DNA of 64,000 nt from Laguncularia racemosa (GCA_037954665.1 JBBMOL010000100.1:2294001-2358000), one strand, 5' to 3'. Shown: positions 43,801 to 57,860, counted from the first letter of the stretch. Program-made: numbers and translations. Notes: generated from the letters alone by a model not told the origin.

Positions 43801-46784
43801 TTCCCATGCTGTGGCTTGTCCTCATAAATATTTTGCCTCAAACTGACTAAGGTCCTGTTCAGTGCCTTTATTTGGCAACCATTCTGTGAATGTGCCGTGC
43901 TACTTTATTATGGGGACGATTCAAACAACTAACAGAAACTCTTCTGAAAAAGGCTGAAACCTTGAATATTTTGACCCAAAGTAAAATCTTCAGAACAGCA
44001 TGGAATGGTACTATCTCAAATATGTCTTATTTTGATCTTCCAAGCTTGATGGTGATTTCTCCTTTATGATAATTTTATTGATAACTCGAGAATGAGCTTT
44101 TGCAATTTGGGAGAGCGAATTTTAATCAATAACTATGATTTTTAAATCTATCTTTTGCTTGCAATGAATTTGCTTATTTCATTTCACCGTGTCAATTTAG
44201 AAAAAAAATGCTTCAATCCAACCTTTTGCTCCAATTGTTTGAAGAAAAACCTACTTTGCTTAATGCTATCAATTGAATGCATACATTTGTAATCAAAATT
44301 GTTTTCGTTCTTCTTTCTAATTTCATTTGGTTCATGATGAAAGCCCAGTTAGTAATTTTGAGAAATTGCATAGTAGATGCAATTGAAATGATTTTGTCAT
44401 CTGACTTTATGGTTTGTTTTGTTTTGTTGTATTGCTTTGCTCTCAATTTTTGGTATCTCACTTCCTCTGTTGAAATAACCAAACTTATTTATATGTATAA
44501 GTTAAATGGTAAAAATTGAACTTAATTATAGACTGCACATTTAAGTCTTTATATTTGAATGGTAAAAATTGAACTTAATTGGCAACAAATAGATGAGAGC
44601 AGTAAAGGATTTTCTTGGGTTGGTCATGATGGAGGTGCTAAATTTTTGTTTAGTTTGATCGGGAAGGAAATCCGACCCGAGTAAACTATATAAGGAGCTT
44701 AAAGATTAGCTAAACTATTAGTTTTTTTCGCTCTCCCACTCTCTCTCCCTCTTTTTTCCCTGTTTTGATTTTGTTTAATCATCCAGACATTAAAGTTATC
44801 CATTGGTTTTTAATTTAAACCTTAGACATATAACATAATAAATATGAATTATAATGAAAAATTTTGTCATGTTATGCAATTCGCTATTCAGCACTATCAG
44901 TGTATATGCTCTAATTTATGGATCCTTCTTTGGTGAATCCCAATGTCCTTTACTTTAATCGAATAAGAAGTCTGACACCAGGATCCATGTCCATACATAT
45001 CAGATCCCGTTACCTGAGTCTGAGTTACTGAATCAGAACAAGCCTAAACTGACAGAGCTGATTAGAAGATGCTAATCTCTTCCCCTATTTTAAATATATA
45101 TAAACATAAATATCTTTTATTGTGTTCTGATTGAGCAATGTTTTTGCCAGGGTTCTGAAGCACATACTCCTCTATGAAACATATACTCCAGAATCTATTC
45201 CTGCTCTCCACAAAATAAGGTAAAGTTGACTGCACTATAGATTGTTGATAGTGTTTTTTAACTATTAGGTTGATGAGCTCTGTAAATGCAGGAAATATCT
45301 TGTTGAGGCCACAGAAGAAGCTTCAATTGCATACAATAAAGCGGTTTGCTCGATTTCTCTAATCAATTCTAAATATTTTTTCTTGCAGTTTTCATAAAAT
45401 AATCCCATGACTTAGTTTTCTTCTTCTAACTGCTTTCTTTTTATAATATGCCTTTTTCCCTGGTAATTCTGGGGAATGGCATTTTGGAAACGTAAAATCA
45501 GAGCATGATTACAAATATTAGTTTGTTTTGTCAAGATTTTCAAGTGGAAGGTTTACAAGAGCCTTTTGTCATTGTAGATTTAGGGTTGGGCTAAGAGTGG
45601 GTTCATTTCGTTGGGTTTTGCTTCAAACCCAAAAACCTTATGAAATTAAAAATCTTTAGGCTTTGCTATTTACAAAGAAACTATAAGTAACTGCAAGAGT
45701 TAGGCCTAGTGGTTAAGGTCCAAACACTCTGATAATTTGTACGAGGTTCTAGGTTCAAATCCATTTGGACACTTCTTGGGGCTACCTACACGGCACAAGT
45801 TGTACTTAAACAGGTGTATGGATCTTGAAAGATGGTTCATATGCACTGAGGTAGCTGGTCAAATTATAACATGACCCCCTTAAAAGAAAAAGAAGCTGCT
45901 AGTAAAATTGATAGAAGAAAATATAATCAATAAAAAACTAGTAAAAATATAATTGGATTAATTACTGAAGGAAAAAATGTAAAATTATAGTGATTATTGA
46001 AGTTGAAATTTTCATGCTTGCCCAACTATTACTCTATATCCGGTGTATGGTCCACAACACGCCAAATCTATTCCCAATCAATACCCTAATCCCACTCAAT
46101 CAACTTAGGAACAAATTAATTTTGTTCAATTGAAAAGTATTCCTAAACCTTTAAAACGAATTCAATGAAGCTGCAATTCTATTCCTTCTTTTAGTTGGTG
46201 ATCCACGCACAATCATTTTGTACTTTGTGGAGAAGGAAAATAGACAATCAATCTCTCAAATAAACTAATGATTTTACGAAGTTTTTTCTCAAAAGAAAAA
46301 TCCAAATTTAAACCATACCACAGATTTTTTTTTTTTTTTTTTTTTTTGAGGTGGGGGATGGGGGGTTTGATAATTATGTTTGTGTTTCTCTCAATTGCAC
46401 ATCACTAATTGTGATGCAACCCTAGCTGTAGGCTACTTTGAGAGTTGTTGCTGGATCTTATAGACGAACTTGTTTTTCCTTTTCTGTACTGAACTACTAA
46501 CATTTCCTCAGTCCTTCACAATAAGCAAATATTTTTCTAAACTGTCCTGTCAGGTTACACGCCTTCGAGAATATCAAGGTGTTGATCCTCATTTTGATAC
46601 CATAGCAAGGCAGTACCATGATATTGTAAAGGTAGCTGTAAACCTAGTATTTAGTCCTTTTCCCTGGTGTAGTTGGAGACAACTCTAATATTTTGGTTTG
46701 TTGCAGAAACTGGAAAATATGCAGTGGACAATACACCAAGTGGAAATGGATCTGAAGCGCTTACCGGAACACCAAAATGCATAA
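37868..46784 (+). CDS. AUG4: AUGMIN subunit 4 (HAUS4-like), 13 exons, 433 aa
   Basis: Exons: 37868-37999, 38484-38531, 38953-39078, 39514-39864, 40014-40110, 40538-40583, 41594-41687, 41817-41888, 42055-42113, 45151-45219, 45292-45343, 46554-46631, 46707-46784; all GT-AG with continuous frame (1302 nt). The protein starts MGKALQSAQNISPDVLQVID and carries the plant AUG4 landmarks 'VYETLEHRLVVAEAAQRLRL', 'EEEIEKWSIMSRSS', 'NRFLGITPTYLWQTQL', 'ERVKLIIEEIDREEAALRED', 'LLYETYTPESIPALHKIRKY' and 'REYQGVDPHFDTIARQYHDI'. Augmin is an eight-subunit complex that binds microtubule sides and recruits gamma-tubulin rings, building spindle, phragmoplast and branched cortical microtubules. Length fits the plant family. 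The ATG at 37868 is the first in frame and aligns with family N-termini. Intron 9 (3.0 kb) holds a MITE and intron 11 a SINE. Confidence 0.96.
42722..43073. mobile_element. MULE-type fold-back MITE in AUG4 intron 9
   Basis: A 352-bp element starting GGGAAAATTGCAAATAAG and ending CTACTTGTATTTCCCC, flanked by a perfect 9-bp target duplication AAAACTAAA (42713-42721 and 43074-43082). The two arms are long imperfect inverted repeats (well over 100 bp each, for example 'caaatattgcaaataacttc' against 'caaatattgtaaacaaactc' read from the other arm), so the RNA can fold into one long hairpin. A 9-bp duplication plus long inverted repeats points to the Mutator superfamily. No coding capacity. It sits far from both splice sites of the 3-kb intron. 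Confidence 0.85.
45691..45889 (+). mobile_element. tRNA-derived SINE in AUG4 intron 11
   Basis: About 199 bp with an RNA polymerase III split promoter: A box in 'ttaggcctagtggttaagg' (45700-45718) and B box GGTTCAAATCC at 45752-45762, spaced as in a tRNA gene. The 3' end is A-rich. Flanks 45675-45690 (aagaaactataagtaa) and 45890-45905 (aagaagctgctagtaa) match at 12 of 16 positions and look like an eroded target duplication. It resembles the widespread plant Au-type SINEs but the family is not confirmed. Confidence 0.75.
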
Positions 46785-46916
46785 ATTTGCTATTCTTTCC
46801 TTGGAAGAGAACATTATACTAGGTTATGGTATTTTATTGGGGTTTCAATGATAAAAATTTCACACCTGGCAACATTTTTGTTGTGAGCCTGTACTGTAGC
46901 TGTTGTATGCTGTGTA

Positions 46917-46922
46917 AATAAA
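46917..46922 (+). terminator. Candidate polyadenylation signal of AUG4
   Basis: AATAAA about 130 bp after the stop codon, followed by a T-rich stretch. Confidence 0.55.
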
Positions 46923-46929
46923 TATAAAC

Positions 46930-49900
46930 TTTTTTCTTTCTTTTTTTTTTTCCGCTTAATTGCCTCCCCTTCTCTCTTCTGCTATCCTTTCAAACTGTTA
47001 ACTGGTTCATCGTTTAGCTTGTTTGGTTTGCACAGATGATATACTTCTGCAACCCTAATTATCAAGCTTATCATCATGGCTGTATCTTAATTCTTGATAA
47101 GCTAAAGTGAAACATGGAACTTCCACCATTTTATCTCAATTATTATTTTCAAATTGAATTTTATTTTCCGGTTTCTCCGAACAAATAGTGAATCTCTACC
47201 TGCATAAGTTAGCTTCACAAGTATTGTTACCTTACTAGATTTTGGAATCTTGAACCATATAGCTACGACCAAAAGGCCTCAATGTGTTTTGAGGTTTTAT
47301 TGAAGATGTGTCTCCGAAGCACTTGGCAGTTGGTATGTCCCATCTCAAACTATCCGTCGCTCGCCCCCTTCTGCTGTGACCTATTAGGTTAATGCGTTGC
47401 CATCAGGGTAATGTCAAAAACATTATTTGAATTTTGCATAATTTTTTAATGTCAAACCTAATGTTTAAAGTTGCTAGAACTCATAATTAATCGAATTTTT
47501 ACTTTTTAGATTTTACATCTAAATTAGAAATGACTAAATATAATATAGTTACTTAATCAAACTTTTAAGAAATAAGTGTTGTTAGTATAGCTAATATTAG
47601 TATTTGTATAGCTTATTAAGGTGTCCAATGAAGTGATATGTAGCACATAAATAGAAAACTAATATTTTAAATAGAGGGAGTAATAGTAGAAGTTTCATTT
47701 AAGCACTTATTTATTTTCTCTCGTGAAATGACAATGTCACAGTTCAATGACTATTTGAGCAGAAAGGCCAGACACCCCCGCCATCAGACAATTCTTATCC
47801 ATATTATACAATATTAAAAGTGATACAACTTACCTTCAGACGATTGTATCATCTTCCTTTCGAGCCCCACCTTATAGAAATTCTTCCTAAAAGTTCTTTC
47901 TAATGGATTGTCTAACACAAGACAAGAGGCCCAGAATGCTGCAATGTCCAACCGTCTAATGTCAACGGGACAGTGTCAAAAATCATTAGCTAGACTTTGA
48001 ATGGTTTTTTAAATTTACACCCTAAGTTTGAAATTGCTAAACTATATATTATATTCAATAAAACTTTTACTTGTCAAATTCACCATTCATCTCTAATCAT
48101 TTACATTTATACTTTTAAGTTAATAAGTATTTATCACATTAATAGACATTCAATAATCAAAATATCAATTATACCCTAGGGGCTAAGACATATAAACACA
48201 GAGCAATAATGCTCTTTACATAGAGCTTAAAGCTCATCTCTGTTCTTTTGGGTGTAGCAATTTTGTAGAAACTTCAATAATGATGAGTTATAAACTAAGA
48301 ACTCCAAAAGATTCCTGAATGCAGTTGCTGAACGATGATAGGATGCTGCTACTGGGGTTGATTCTTTTGATTTAACGAAAAGGGTATCTATGCACCTGCT
48401 GCGTGGTGCCTTTTGATCATGCACTAAACCCTTTGAAAATTAGTAGGGGGTTATCTAAGTAGGAATGAAACTTATTCTGGGATGTCTGTATAATTTAAAA
48501 ACTTAAAGGATAGTATGTATATAAGCATGTATAATTAAAAGTATGGGATATTTATGTAATTTGAAAATTTTTCAAAAACGGTTAACATAATTTACCCTTT
48601 CATTTGAAAATTAGATCTTTAGCTTTTACACACTATAAACCACCTATTGGTTCTTGTATTGGTAATTCATATTAATATTGAATAAAAAACATACCTCATG
48701 GGAAAGAAAATCTTAAACGTCATACATGATTTTTCATATATTTGTTCTCGAAGCCCTTATATTGGTTCTACTATGGTTTTTCTTTCCCTTTTTTTAATCT
48801 CTAAGTAATGTATCCATCTTCATATCCACTAATTACATGATACGATGTATAAGGTATATACAATATTTATTTTACTTTTTTTTTTTCCCCTTCATATGAC
48901 ATTGTGTGTTTCATAGTGACTGGCTGCCAACTATGATTTGGAAACGGGTATGTCTGAATTCTATGTGCTTCCTTCTTTTCTTTTTCTCATTTGGAACTAA
49001 TCATTTGCGTAGTGTGATATATACATCATCCTAACTACTAAACCCAACTCAAACAGAGACGTGCTTTATAACAAGTAATATGTTGACAAATTATATATAA
49101 TTTCACTATCAAAGTTGGTGGGTGGTACATTTTCGAACTTCCTGCAAATTTAGGACAACTTGCATTTTAATTTTCTTTTCTTTTCTCCCCAAGATGTCGC
49201 AAATTGGGATAATTTATATTCCTTCTTTCTTGGTCCATATGTTGTTGGAGAAAAAAACTTAAAAGGCACCAAATACATTGGTGTTTGTTTACAAATATTT
49301 TATATGGAGTATGAAGGCCAGATCCATTGAATTTTCAATTCTTAATCATCATATGTTATAAATAAGTATAGGCACTTTTCATCGATTAAGAAAACAAAAT
49401 GATTATGTATCAAAAGGTATAAATGCTAAAATTTTCTGGCTTAGAATAATATAGATTGATAATATAAAAGGTGGAATAGACTCTTCTATTCAAATTAGAT
49501 TTTTTTTTTATTTTTTAAAAATACAGTTTAGTTTGTCATTTGATTCAATTCGATTCGATTCAATAAAAATAAAATTTATTTTGATAACGAATAAAATATA
49601 TGTGATGTCTATAAAAGAATAGTTAATTAGTTACATCAAGCATTGAAAATACCAACACATTTTCTATAAGATATTTTCACCTAAGGGTAAGAAGGTGAAG
49701 TTTGGATGGACATCTTGCAATAGGTGATGCCGATTGCTCAATTTCATTAATACCCACAACACCACTTCACATGAAACATGATAAGCTCACACTTTTAGTT
49801 AAGCAATCAACTTCTATTTCATGCTTCACAAGCGCGTAATCGCAGCAATCCAATTGCAAGTCATGTCATAGTTACGTCTTTCAATTGACATAAAATATCA

Positions 49901-51336
49901 ACTAATATTATTTTCACATAAAATATACACAAAATACCAAAAAAAAAAAAATCAAAATTAATCTCGAATTATTTATATACTAAGGATTCAATAAAATTTT
50001 TTGTTTAAATCTCAAACTTTTTGGACTAAAATGAAGTTTGTCCCTTTATTAATTTCACATATCTTATATTGTATTAGTTTGACAATGGAAAGAAGCATGT
50101 ACATCAGGGTAATAAGAATCTCTTCATTGTGCCAACCCTAAAGGTCAAAAGTCAGAAGCTAGCTAAGGAACAAACAAATTTCTTAATCCTCGTTGGCATT
50201 ACAAAGTGGTCACATGACATTATACACTGAATATGGGCACTTAACATCATTGGGACACTATGATGTTTTCTTATGGAATGTCCTTAAATTATTGGGGGGA
50301 TGAGAAAATTGCTTAATGGCCCTGTGTAATGTGAAAGTGCCCTTTAGTTTGTGGATTAATTGGTTGTCAATGTTTGGTTAGTAATTAAAAAAAAAAACGG
50401 TATTTATTACATCAATTTAGTACAAAAATATTGCCCGTATTTTAAATTTTCCGAATGAAATAAAATAAAATAAATAATAGTTATGATTTTTGTTTGATTA
50501 CACTTAAAATAATATTAATAATAGATTGAGAATATAGTTAAAAATGTTATTCCTTGACTTATTATTGTAAAGGGCCTTGTAGATAGATATACAAATATGT
50601 TTAAAAAGATTAAGAAAAAGTTATTCCTTTATAACTATGAAGAAATTATAATTTCTTATTTGCAACAATAAGAATTTTGGGAGAATAGTAATTTCACAGC
50701 CAAATATAATAATAGTTTTATGGAAAAGGAATATCTATTTTGTTCCACCTCTACAAAGTCAATTAAACATGTTGTAAGAGGATAACGTTAGGATGGGTGT
50801 GTTTGTTAGCATAAAACTTATTTTAGACAATATTAATAACAATCAAAGATTTGTAGTTGTCAAATATTGGTTATCTCAAGAGATTGCAAATATTAATGAC
50901 TTGTGATGGTGAGTTATGGTGGAAGGACATGATGAATAATAATAAGAAAAATGCTAATAGAAATGGAGGAAAATGATTTTTTTTTCTTGAAATGGAATTG
51001 TTTTCCATAGTTTACATTAATATTTTCCTTAATAATTAATCATCACCACTTGTCAATAATTGATTTCTTCACCTTTACATTAATTGCAACAAAAAATATT
51101 AATAATCACAACCTCTTAAAATTATTACAATTGATATTTTACTATTTTAAGTTCTTGTTATAACAAATGCCAAAAATATTCTAGAAAACACTTGTTCTTT
51201 TTTTTTTTTTTTTGTTAACACTCTTAGAATTAATTGTAGAAACTTATATGTTAAAAATGCAAGAAGCTCAATAGGAATGACACACTATATGGATCCTTTA
51301 GTGGGCAACTAATAAAATATGGTTACGTGAATTAAA
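46930..51336. other. Gene-free AT-rich DNA
   Basis: No recognisable gene. Two related segments that both contain 'tgtcaaa', then 'gtttaaagttgct'/'gtttgaaattgct' (about 47410-47520 and 47970-48070) hint at an old repeat. A small open frame on the minus strand at 48227-48424 (65 codons, MHDQKAPRSRCIDT) has no known domain and is not called as a gene. Confidence 0.4.
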
Positions 51337-51964
51337 TTGGATCAAATCACAAAATATGTTCTTTTGTATTTCAATCCGATTTGTGGTATAGTTTGTAGAG
51401 AGTCCAAGTGGTTCACAGTTCGATTCAAAGGGTCGAATTGAAGCGAATTGCTTGAACCTAAATTGAACCATGTTTTATTAAAAAAAATTAAAAAATAAGC
51501 GATATTTTTTAGTTTCAAACTCTATCAATATTTCAATTTAATCCTATTTACCTTTTTTTTTAATCTTCTTCCATCTCATTCTCAACCTTGACAGTTCACT
51601 CCTTTACTTCACCTTAATCTGTTATCACTTAAGGAGATTTGTTTGCCCTTACTGTCCTAAGATGCAATGTCACTATGATATAATATCATATAGTTTTAAT
51701 TCTATCATAATATTCTTTAATTTAAATATTAATGTTTGGTTAAAAACCCTTATACTATTAGCGTTATTGACTAGAATAAAGAACCAAACATAATCAAACC
51801 GAATTGCATTTAAAGTGTTCGATTTAAAATCCTAATCTATTAAAAGGGATTTTATTCATTATTAATTCAAGTCAAATCATTTTAAATGTGGTTCAATTCG
51901 ATTCAATTCCTAAATAAACTAAACTAAATTATAAATACCTCTAAAAAGTAAAAAGTAGATACAT
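51337..51964. repeat. Dispersed repeat, copy 1
   Basis: About 628 bp similar to 52478-53086 in the same orientation, including 'gtttgtagagagtccaagtg', 'aaataagcgatattttttag' and 'aaggagatttgtttgccctt'. Subterminal words 'gaattgaa', 'attcgattcaa' resemble hAT-type elements, but inverted ends and target duplications could not be defined. No coding capacity. Confidence 0.7.
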
Positions 51965-52477
51965 ATTATTAATTTATTACAAGTACATGCAAGCTTAGAA
52001 TTAGCAACCACTTGAAGGCACTCATCTTATCAACACTATAAATTAACAAAAATATACAACTTTATTTGTCACAACCTTTATGATAAATATTATTAATTAA
52101 GAATTTTCATATAATGGATATATGGTACAAAGCCTCTTTTATACATTAAAGTGTGAGTTTTAGTATAGGTATAGATTATACAAGATGTTGCATTATATAT
52201 CTTATCCTATAAGAACAGCTTTCGGAAAATTGGAGCTAGAACCTACTTAGTAACTTTTAATACCCATTCACTCAACTATACAAAATAGAGTAAGTTCCAC
52301 TTCCCAGTAGGATAAATTTTTTAGGATTACGTTAATGTGTATCTTAGAGCATTGGTTGAAATACTAAAAATTTAACTTTTCATATTTTTTAATATTAGTT
52401 ATAGACTTTATAGAAAAAAAAAAAAGTAGTAAGGTTGTCCATCAAATTGAATCGAAATAACTGAGAACTGAATTGAG
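51965..52477. other. Spacer between two repeat copies
   Basis: AT-rich DNA with no gene. At about 52431-52460 the sequence 'aaggttgtccatcaaattga' looks like the true outer end of the repeat family and is present only in front of copy 2. Confidence 0.4.
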
Positions 52478-53086
52478 TTGGACCAAATCACAAACTATCA
52501 TTCTTTTGTATTTCAATTTAGTTTGTGGTATAGTTTGTAGAGAGTCCAAGTGGTTCATAATTCGATTTAAAGGGTTGAATCGAATTGAACCGTTTTTTAT
52601 TAAAAATTAAAAATAAGCGATATTTTTTAGTTTCAAACTCTATGGACATTTTAATTTAATCCTATTTACCCTTTTTCTTTTTTGTTGTCTCCCAACTCAT
52701 TCTCGGTCTTCACAATCCACTCCTTTACTTCACCTTCATTTGTTATCGCTTAAGGAGATTTGTTTGCCCTTACTATCATAATATGTAATGTCACTATAAT
52801 ATAATATCGCATTGTTTAAATTCTTGCATAATATTCTTTAATTTAAATACCATTGTTTGGTTGAAAACCCTTATGACTATTAGTGTTATTGACTAGAATA
52901 AAGAATCGAACATAATTGAACCAAACTGTATTTAAAATGTTCGGTTCCAAATCCTGATCCATTAAAAGTGATTTTATTTATTTTCGATTCAAATTGAACC
53001 ATTTTAAATACTATTTAATTTGACTCAATTCCTAAACAAATTAAATCAAATTATAAATACCTCTCAAAAGTACAAAGTAGATACAT
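52478..53086. repeat. Dispersed repeat, copy 2
   Basis: Partner of 51337-51964. Copy 2 may extend left to about 52431. Divergence is substantial and includes short indels, so the duplication is old or represents two independent insertions of one family. Confidence 0.7.
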
Positions 53087-55813
53087 AAATCATTGAATTT
53101 TTTTTAATTAATATCTTAAGAAATTCCCAAAAATATCCACAAGCATTTTTTCGATTGAAGATAGAGTTGTACAGCACATTGATGCAAAAGATAAAACTAA
53201 TAATAATTGAAACTTCTAGTGGGAAATGATGAGAAAGATAGTGTAGGAACAACTATATATTGGATATTGGTTCAACGTAAGGCCCAAGTAAGCATGATGC
53301 AAGATAACGGGTTTTATTTTTTTTTTCCTCTTTTTGTATTTTCTATGTCTGAGATTCAGTGTTTCAAATCATGGGTTTAATCATTTTGTCAATATTGAAG
53401 ATTCATTTCTAACGTTTTGCTTATAGGAAAACGTTTTTTTGGGGTTTTCATCGATGTTTCTATAGTTGAATTTTATAGTTGTGAGTATTGAAATTTAGTG
53501 ATAAATGATGATAGAAAGATAATGATGATGAAATGTCATTAGTAATAGTAATTGGCGATTATAAAAAATATTAATTATATATGAAAAAAAATGATTTAAA
53601 AAAAAATCTTTTTTTACATTTTCTATTAACATTTTCAACAATGGGTAGCTATTGGCTATTAACTTCAACTTTCTTCTTGTACCACACTCCAATAAAAGCC
53701 ATTAGTAATAACAATCTTTTCAAATTACTACTATAATATTTTACAATTTTATGCTATTAATTATAACTAATACTAAAAAAAATTCCAAAAAAATAAAAAT
53801 AAAAGAGAGAAGAAAAAACGTTTGAACGGACAAGCACACCCTCTTAAGTTCGGTTTGACATTAATTAAAATTCAAATCCAATTACAAGACATATTTTATC
53901 GATAAACCATGTAATGATTGTCACCATGAGCACTACATCGAAGTCGATGTAAGTGGCTAATAAGCCCTCCATTTTCATTTTCTTTTTCTTTTTGCCCTAA
54001 TTAAACTTTCCGATCATTCCTTTCCACTTGTAAAGTTATCCGCTAGTTAGTAAGTATATCACGAAAGAGCAAGACCCAAATATTTATCAAATCTCCATGA
54101 AAGGAACCAAAAAGTAGGTAGATATTACTATATTATGATCAGCAAAACCCAATATTTATTAAATATATGTGAAATGGAACAAAACCCTTTTTTTTTTCTT
54201 TAATTGTCTTGGTTGATCCATGTATCTATAAAATAAGGTGCAATGCCCGTATTAGACTTTTGTTTGAGTAAAAAATACGAATAGAGACACGACAACCAAA
54301 AAATCTTATCGATGATATTTTTAAGAGTAACCTAACTTTTAACACATGTACAAGATATAGAGCATGTACCAGATTATAAGAGAGAGTTTATTTATTTTGT
54401 TATTCGTAGGGGATAAATGTTATTAGAGTTTTAAAATAGATTATACTTGATGTTACTTATCCAATTGAGAAATGATATAGAAGCAGGTCAAATTGAGGTA
54501 AGACAGTGGTATTGTTGAGGGAAAATAACCTAAAACTCATGAAGAAATAGTTAAAAGAAAAGATAGATGGCACTTCAAGAATCAATTATGAGATAAGTCA
54601 GTAAGTCACGTAGAAAAAAAATGATATAAAATGCAACATAGGTATTTATAATAAGAAAAATCTAAATATGGAGTTTGAAAAAAGAAAAAAGAAAACAGCA
54701 TAATGAAGACCCATTAATCTACCATAGCAAAAGTTATTACCATTCTACGAAACTGATGGTTCCTCATTGAAATTTACTTAAATGAAATTTGAGTAAAGCT
54801 ATCCTGATTCCTAGGATTGCCTCCGAATGCATATCAATATTTCAATTGCATGGATGCACTCAATCATGCAAGCACTAAAAAGGATTCTAAAACCTTCGTG
54901 ACTTTCCGCATCAATTTTCCATTGGATCAGCGATATTGCAAATCTGCTGTCAATCATTTTCTTATGCGCAATCATCAGCTTGTGTTTGCCCATTGATCTT
55001 GATCACTGTCAAACAAAAGACATCCTTCGACCGTGTTGGGGTACTTTGATCGTGTCTCAAAACCTATTTCCTGGCACTGTTTCTTCCTCTCGTGATGTAG
55101 GGCTTGTCTTGTTTCTTTTGTTCTTTATTTGGGAAGCAACGTGGTTGGTAGGTAAGGACTGAGAAGCCAGCTAGCTACTCACCAAGTCTTCTGTAAAGAG
55201 GAATAATATATGCCTTACTTTCTCCTCCGGGCTATCGTCCGAGCAAGTCAAACAGTGCATAAGACTAAGGAGATTCACACCTATAGAAAAGACTTCTCAT
55301 ATTGTGCTTTCCTCGAGGATCACACCTAAACCGCTTAAACCATTTAAGTCAATGATTCAATTATTGAGTTAGATGCTCAAGGATGGGAAGTAATATTTAT
55401 TCATCGATGAATATGAATCTTCTCTATATATGGTATTTCAATAGAATAACTGAAGACATGTATATACTGTACTCAGATATCCTAAAATAGGTAGAGAAAT
55501 GTTCTTATCTTATAAATTATCCAAGTTAACATGACTAACAATACCTATAACTTTTATCTTACAAAGTTGCTCTATTTTTATTCTGTACTCCCACTAATAA
55601 AACGTTGGTACATATGATGGATATTAGTCAACATTTTTCTTTTTTACTTTTTGATCATTGAACACTGGAATTTGTGAAACCATAGAATATTCTGGATCCT
55701 ATATGCATGGAGGTTGGTTCAACATCTATAGTCACAAGTGAAGTATGATTTGTACTTAAATTGCAACTTGTACTTTGCATATCATAGATTTTTGATGAAG
55801 CATTTCCTATATT

Positions 55814-55850
<37 letters not shown>

Positions 55851-57860
55851 GAGATATCGTCAATTTAACTTATATAATATGGCCAGTAAATATAATTTAA
55901 TATAGCAAATATAAGAGCAACCAAGATGGTTTAACTTATGACTTGTTAATTATTGAGGTCAACTATCTCAAATCTCCAATTTAAATAAAAATCAAGGTTT
56001 GTAGTTATTGCTTTATGTTTTTTCGTTAAAATGTATTATATTTACAACTCTTATAACTTACTTTTAAAAATGAGATTAATTTACAATTCGAATATCATAG
56101 TTTTGGATTCAAAAAAAAAAAAAAAAAACTAATAATTGCCATGACAAAATAGAGATTTCAAATGGTTTCAAGAAGTCACAAGATACAATCCAATTCCACA
56201 CACTTTTAGAAAACTGAACTTATAAGGTATAACATAAATGGATACCGCTATTCTACCTACCTTTTTCCTGACATTAAAGCATATAATTCACAAAAATGAA
56301 GTAGTAAGTGGAAAAGAAAAAACTTTGTCCCCTTACAAATATTTTCAAATCCTCAATTTGAAAAGGATTATGTTTCATTTCAATAGGTAAATATGGCATG
56401 ACTTTAAGGGTAAAAGAGCAAGCAACAACGTATGGTTGCTTGTAATTTGTATATGTAGTTTTTTTTCACAGCTGCATAAACAGGAAATTTTAAACTATGC
56501 TTAATTCAATATTACCAGCAATAAAGATAGCTTACTAAAGTTAATTCCTTGTTGAAAACTCACAATTTTTTTCCCTACTTTGTTACGATGACTATCTAGG
56601 GTTTTCCTCGAAGATTAAACACTTGATCAATGTAGACTCCTCTAATTTTATACCAAATTTCAGTATTTCCGATTTTTTGCACACATTCTTTTAGAATTTA
56701 CAAACTAGAAAGTGCAAAATAAGTAATTATATTGCATTATACTTTTCATAATTAAGGATTTTGATAGTGTGTGTTGGAGCTCTTTGATAACAGAGAAAAT
56801 GCATTCAGAATTCTATATAACTATTTTACTATTAATTTTGTGCTTTTTTAAAAAAAAAATTAAGTATCTTTGGCAAAATACTGAAATAAAATCTAAAAGT
56901 ATAGTTTTCAAAGATTTTATATGTTAAATACTCAATCTTAAAAATAGACACTAAAATTAAATATAAACGCACATGAAGCAAATATAATTCGGGATATAGT
57001 TATAATAATTTACTCTCTTCTTTTTTTTTCCCTTTTATGTTCCGTGGGAAGATACTTGGCTTATGGGGTTCTTAAATAGATACTGATGGGGTACTCCTTG
57101 ACTAAATTGTTCGTATTTATATTATCCTTTATACGTGAGCAAACCAAGTTACCTTATATTTATGTATTGTGACATTTGTACTCGGTATTATTAGGACACC
57201 ATTTCATATGCCAAGTGCTTGGCTTTTATTTTCTTAATGAATACCCATAGAACTTGTGAAAACAATTTAGGTAATCATATTCCCTTTGCTATTGAAGAAC
57301 ACAAGTTACATTATATTTATACAAGGATAAGTAATAATGTTTCTTGGGACACTGACGAGAGCTGTATAAGTTTTTGCTTTGTTTTTATTTTCTAATATAT
57401 ATGGGCATCAAATTACTAATTGGGCACTTCTTCCTGAAACTGCTAATATAATTAGATTCCCTTTATACTATAGAAAAAAGTAAGTTATACTATATTTACA
57501 TTATTATATTATCAAGAGATTTTTTACAAATCTATGATAGCACTCTCAGCAAAACCATTTAGGTAATAATATTTCCTTAATACTACAAAAGGAAAAATAT
57601 CAAATATACACTTAATTAATAAAAAAAAATGATCCATTAACATAATTCATATATGAAAACAAATAATAGATACTCTAAAACACTTGTTAATTAAAAAACT
57701 AAAGAAAGAAAATCTCTGTTAATGCAAATGAGCTCAATTCTCTTCTTCTTTATCCTCAATAAACCATATCTAACTTTCTCGATTATATGATTCTGCATCC
57801 GTCCCGAATATATATTGATGTATAATTACTTGGGAGAAGATGCGTGAGGACTAAGATGTT
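53087..57860. other. Gene-free AT-rich DNA with an (AT)n tract
   Basis: No gene recognised. The interval 54800-55330 is less AT-rich and contains opposed 60-codon frames without known domains. An (AT)n tract lies at 55815-55850 and a poly-A run near 56111. Confidence 0.4.
55815..55850. repeat. Interrupted (AT)n microsatellite
   Basis: An AT dinucleotide run of about 36 bases with a single interruption (tacat). Confidence 0.85.

Noticed and set aside
44213..44519. Overlapping frames of 80-89 codons in AUG4 intron 9
   Set aside because: Located inside an intron, no domain, and AT-rich composition typical of chance frames.
48227..48424. 65-codon minus-strand frame near 48.3 kb
   Set aside because: No known domain and no promoter or splice context; too short to call without similarity evidence.
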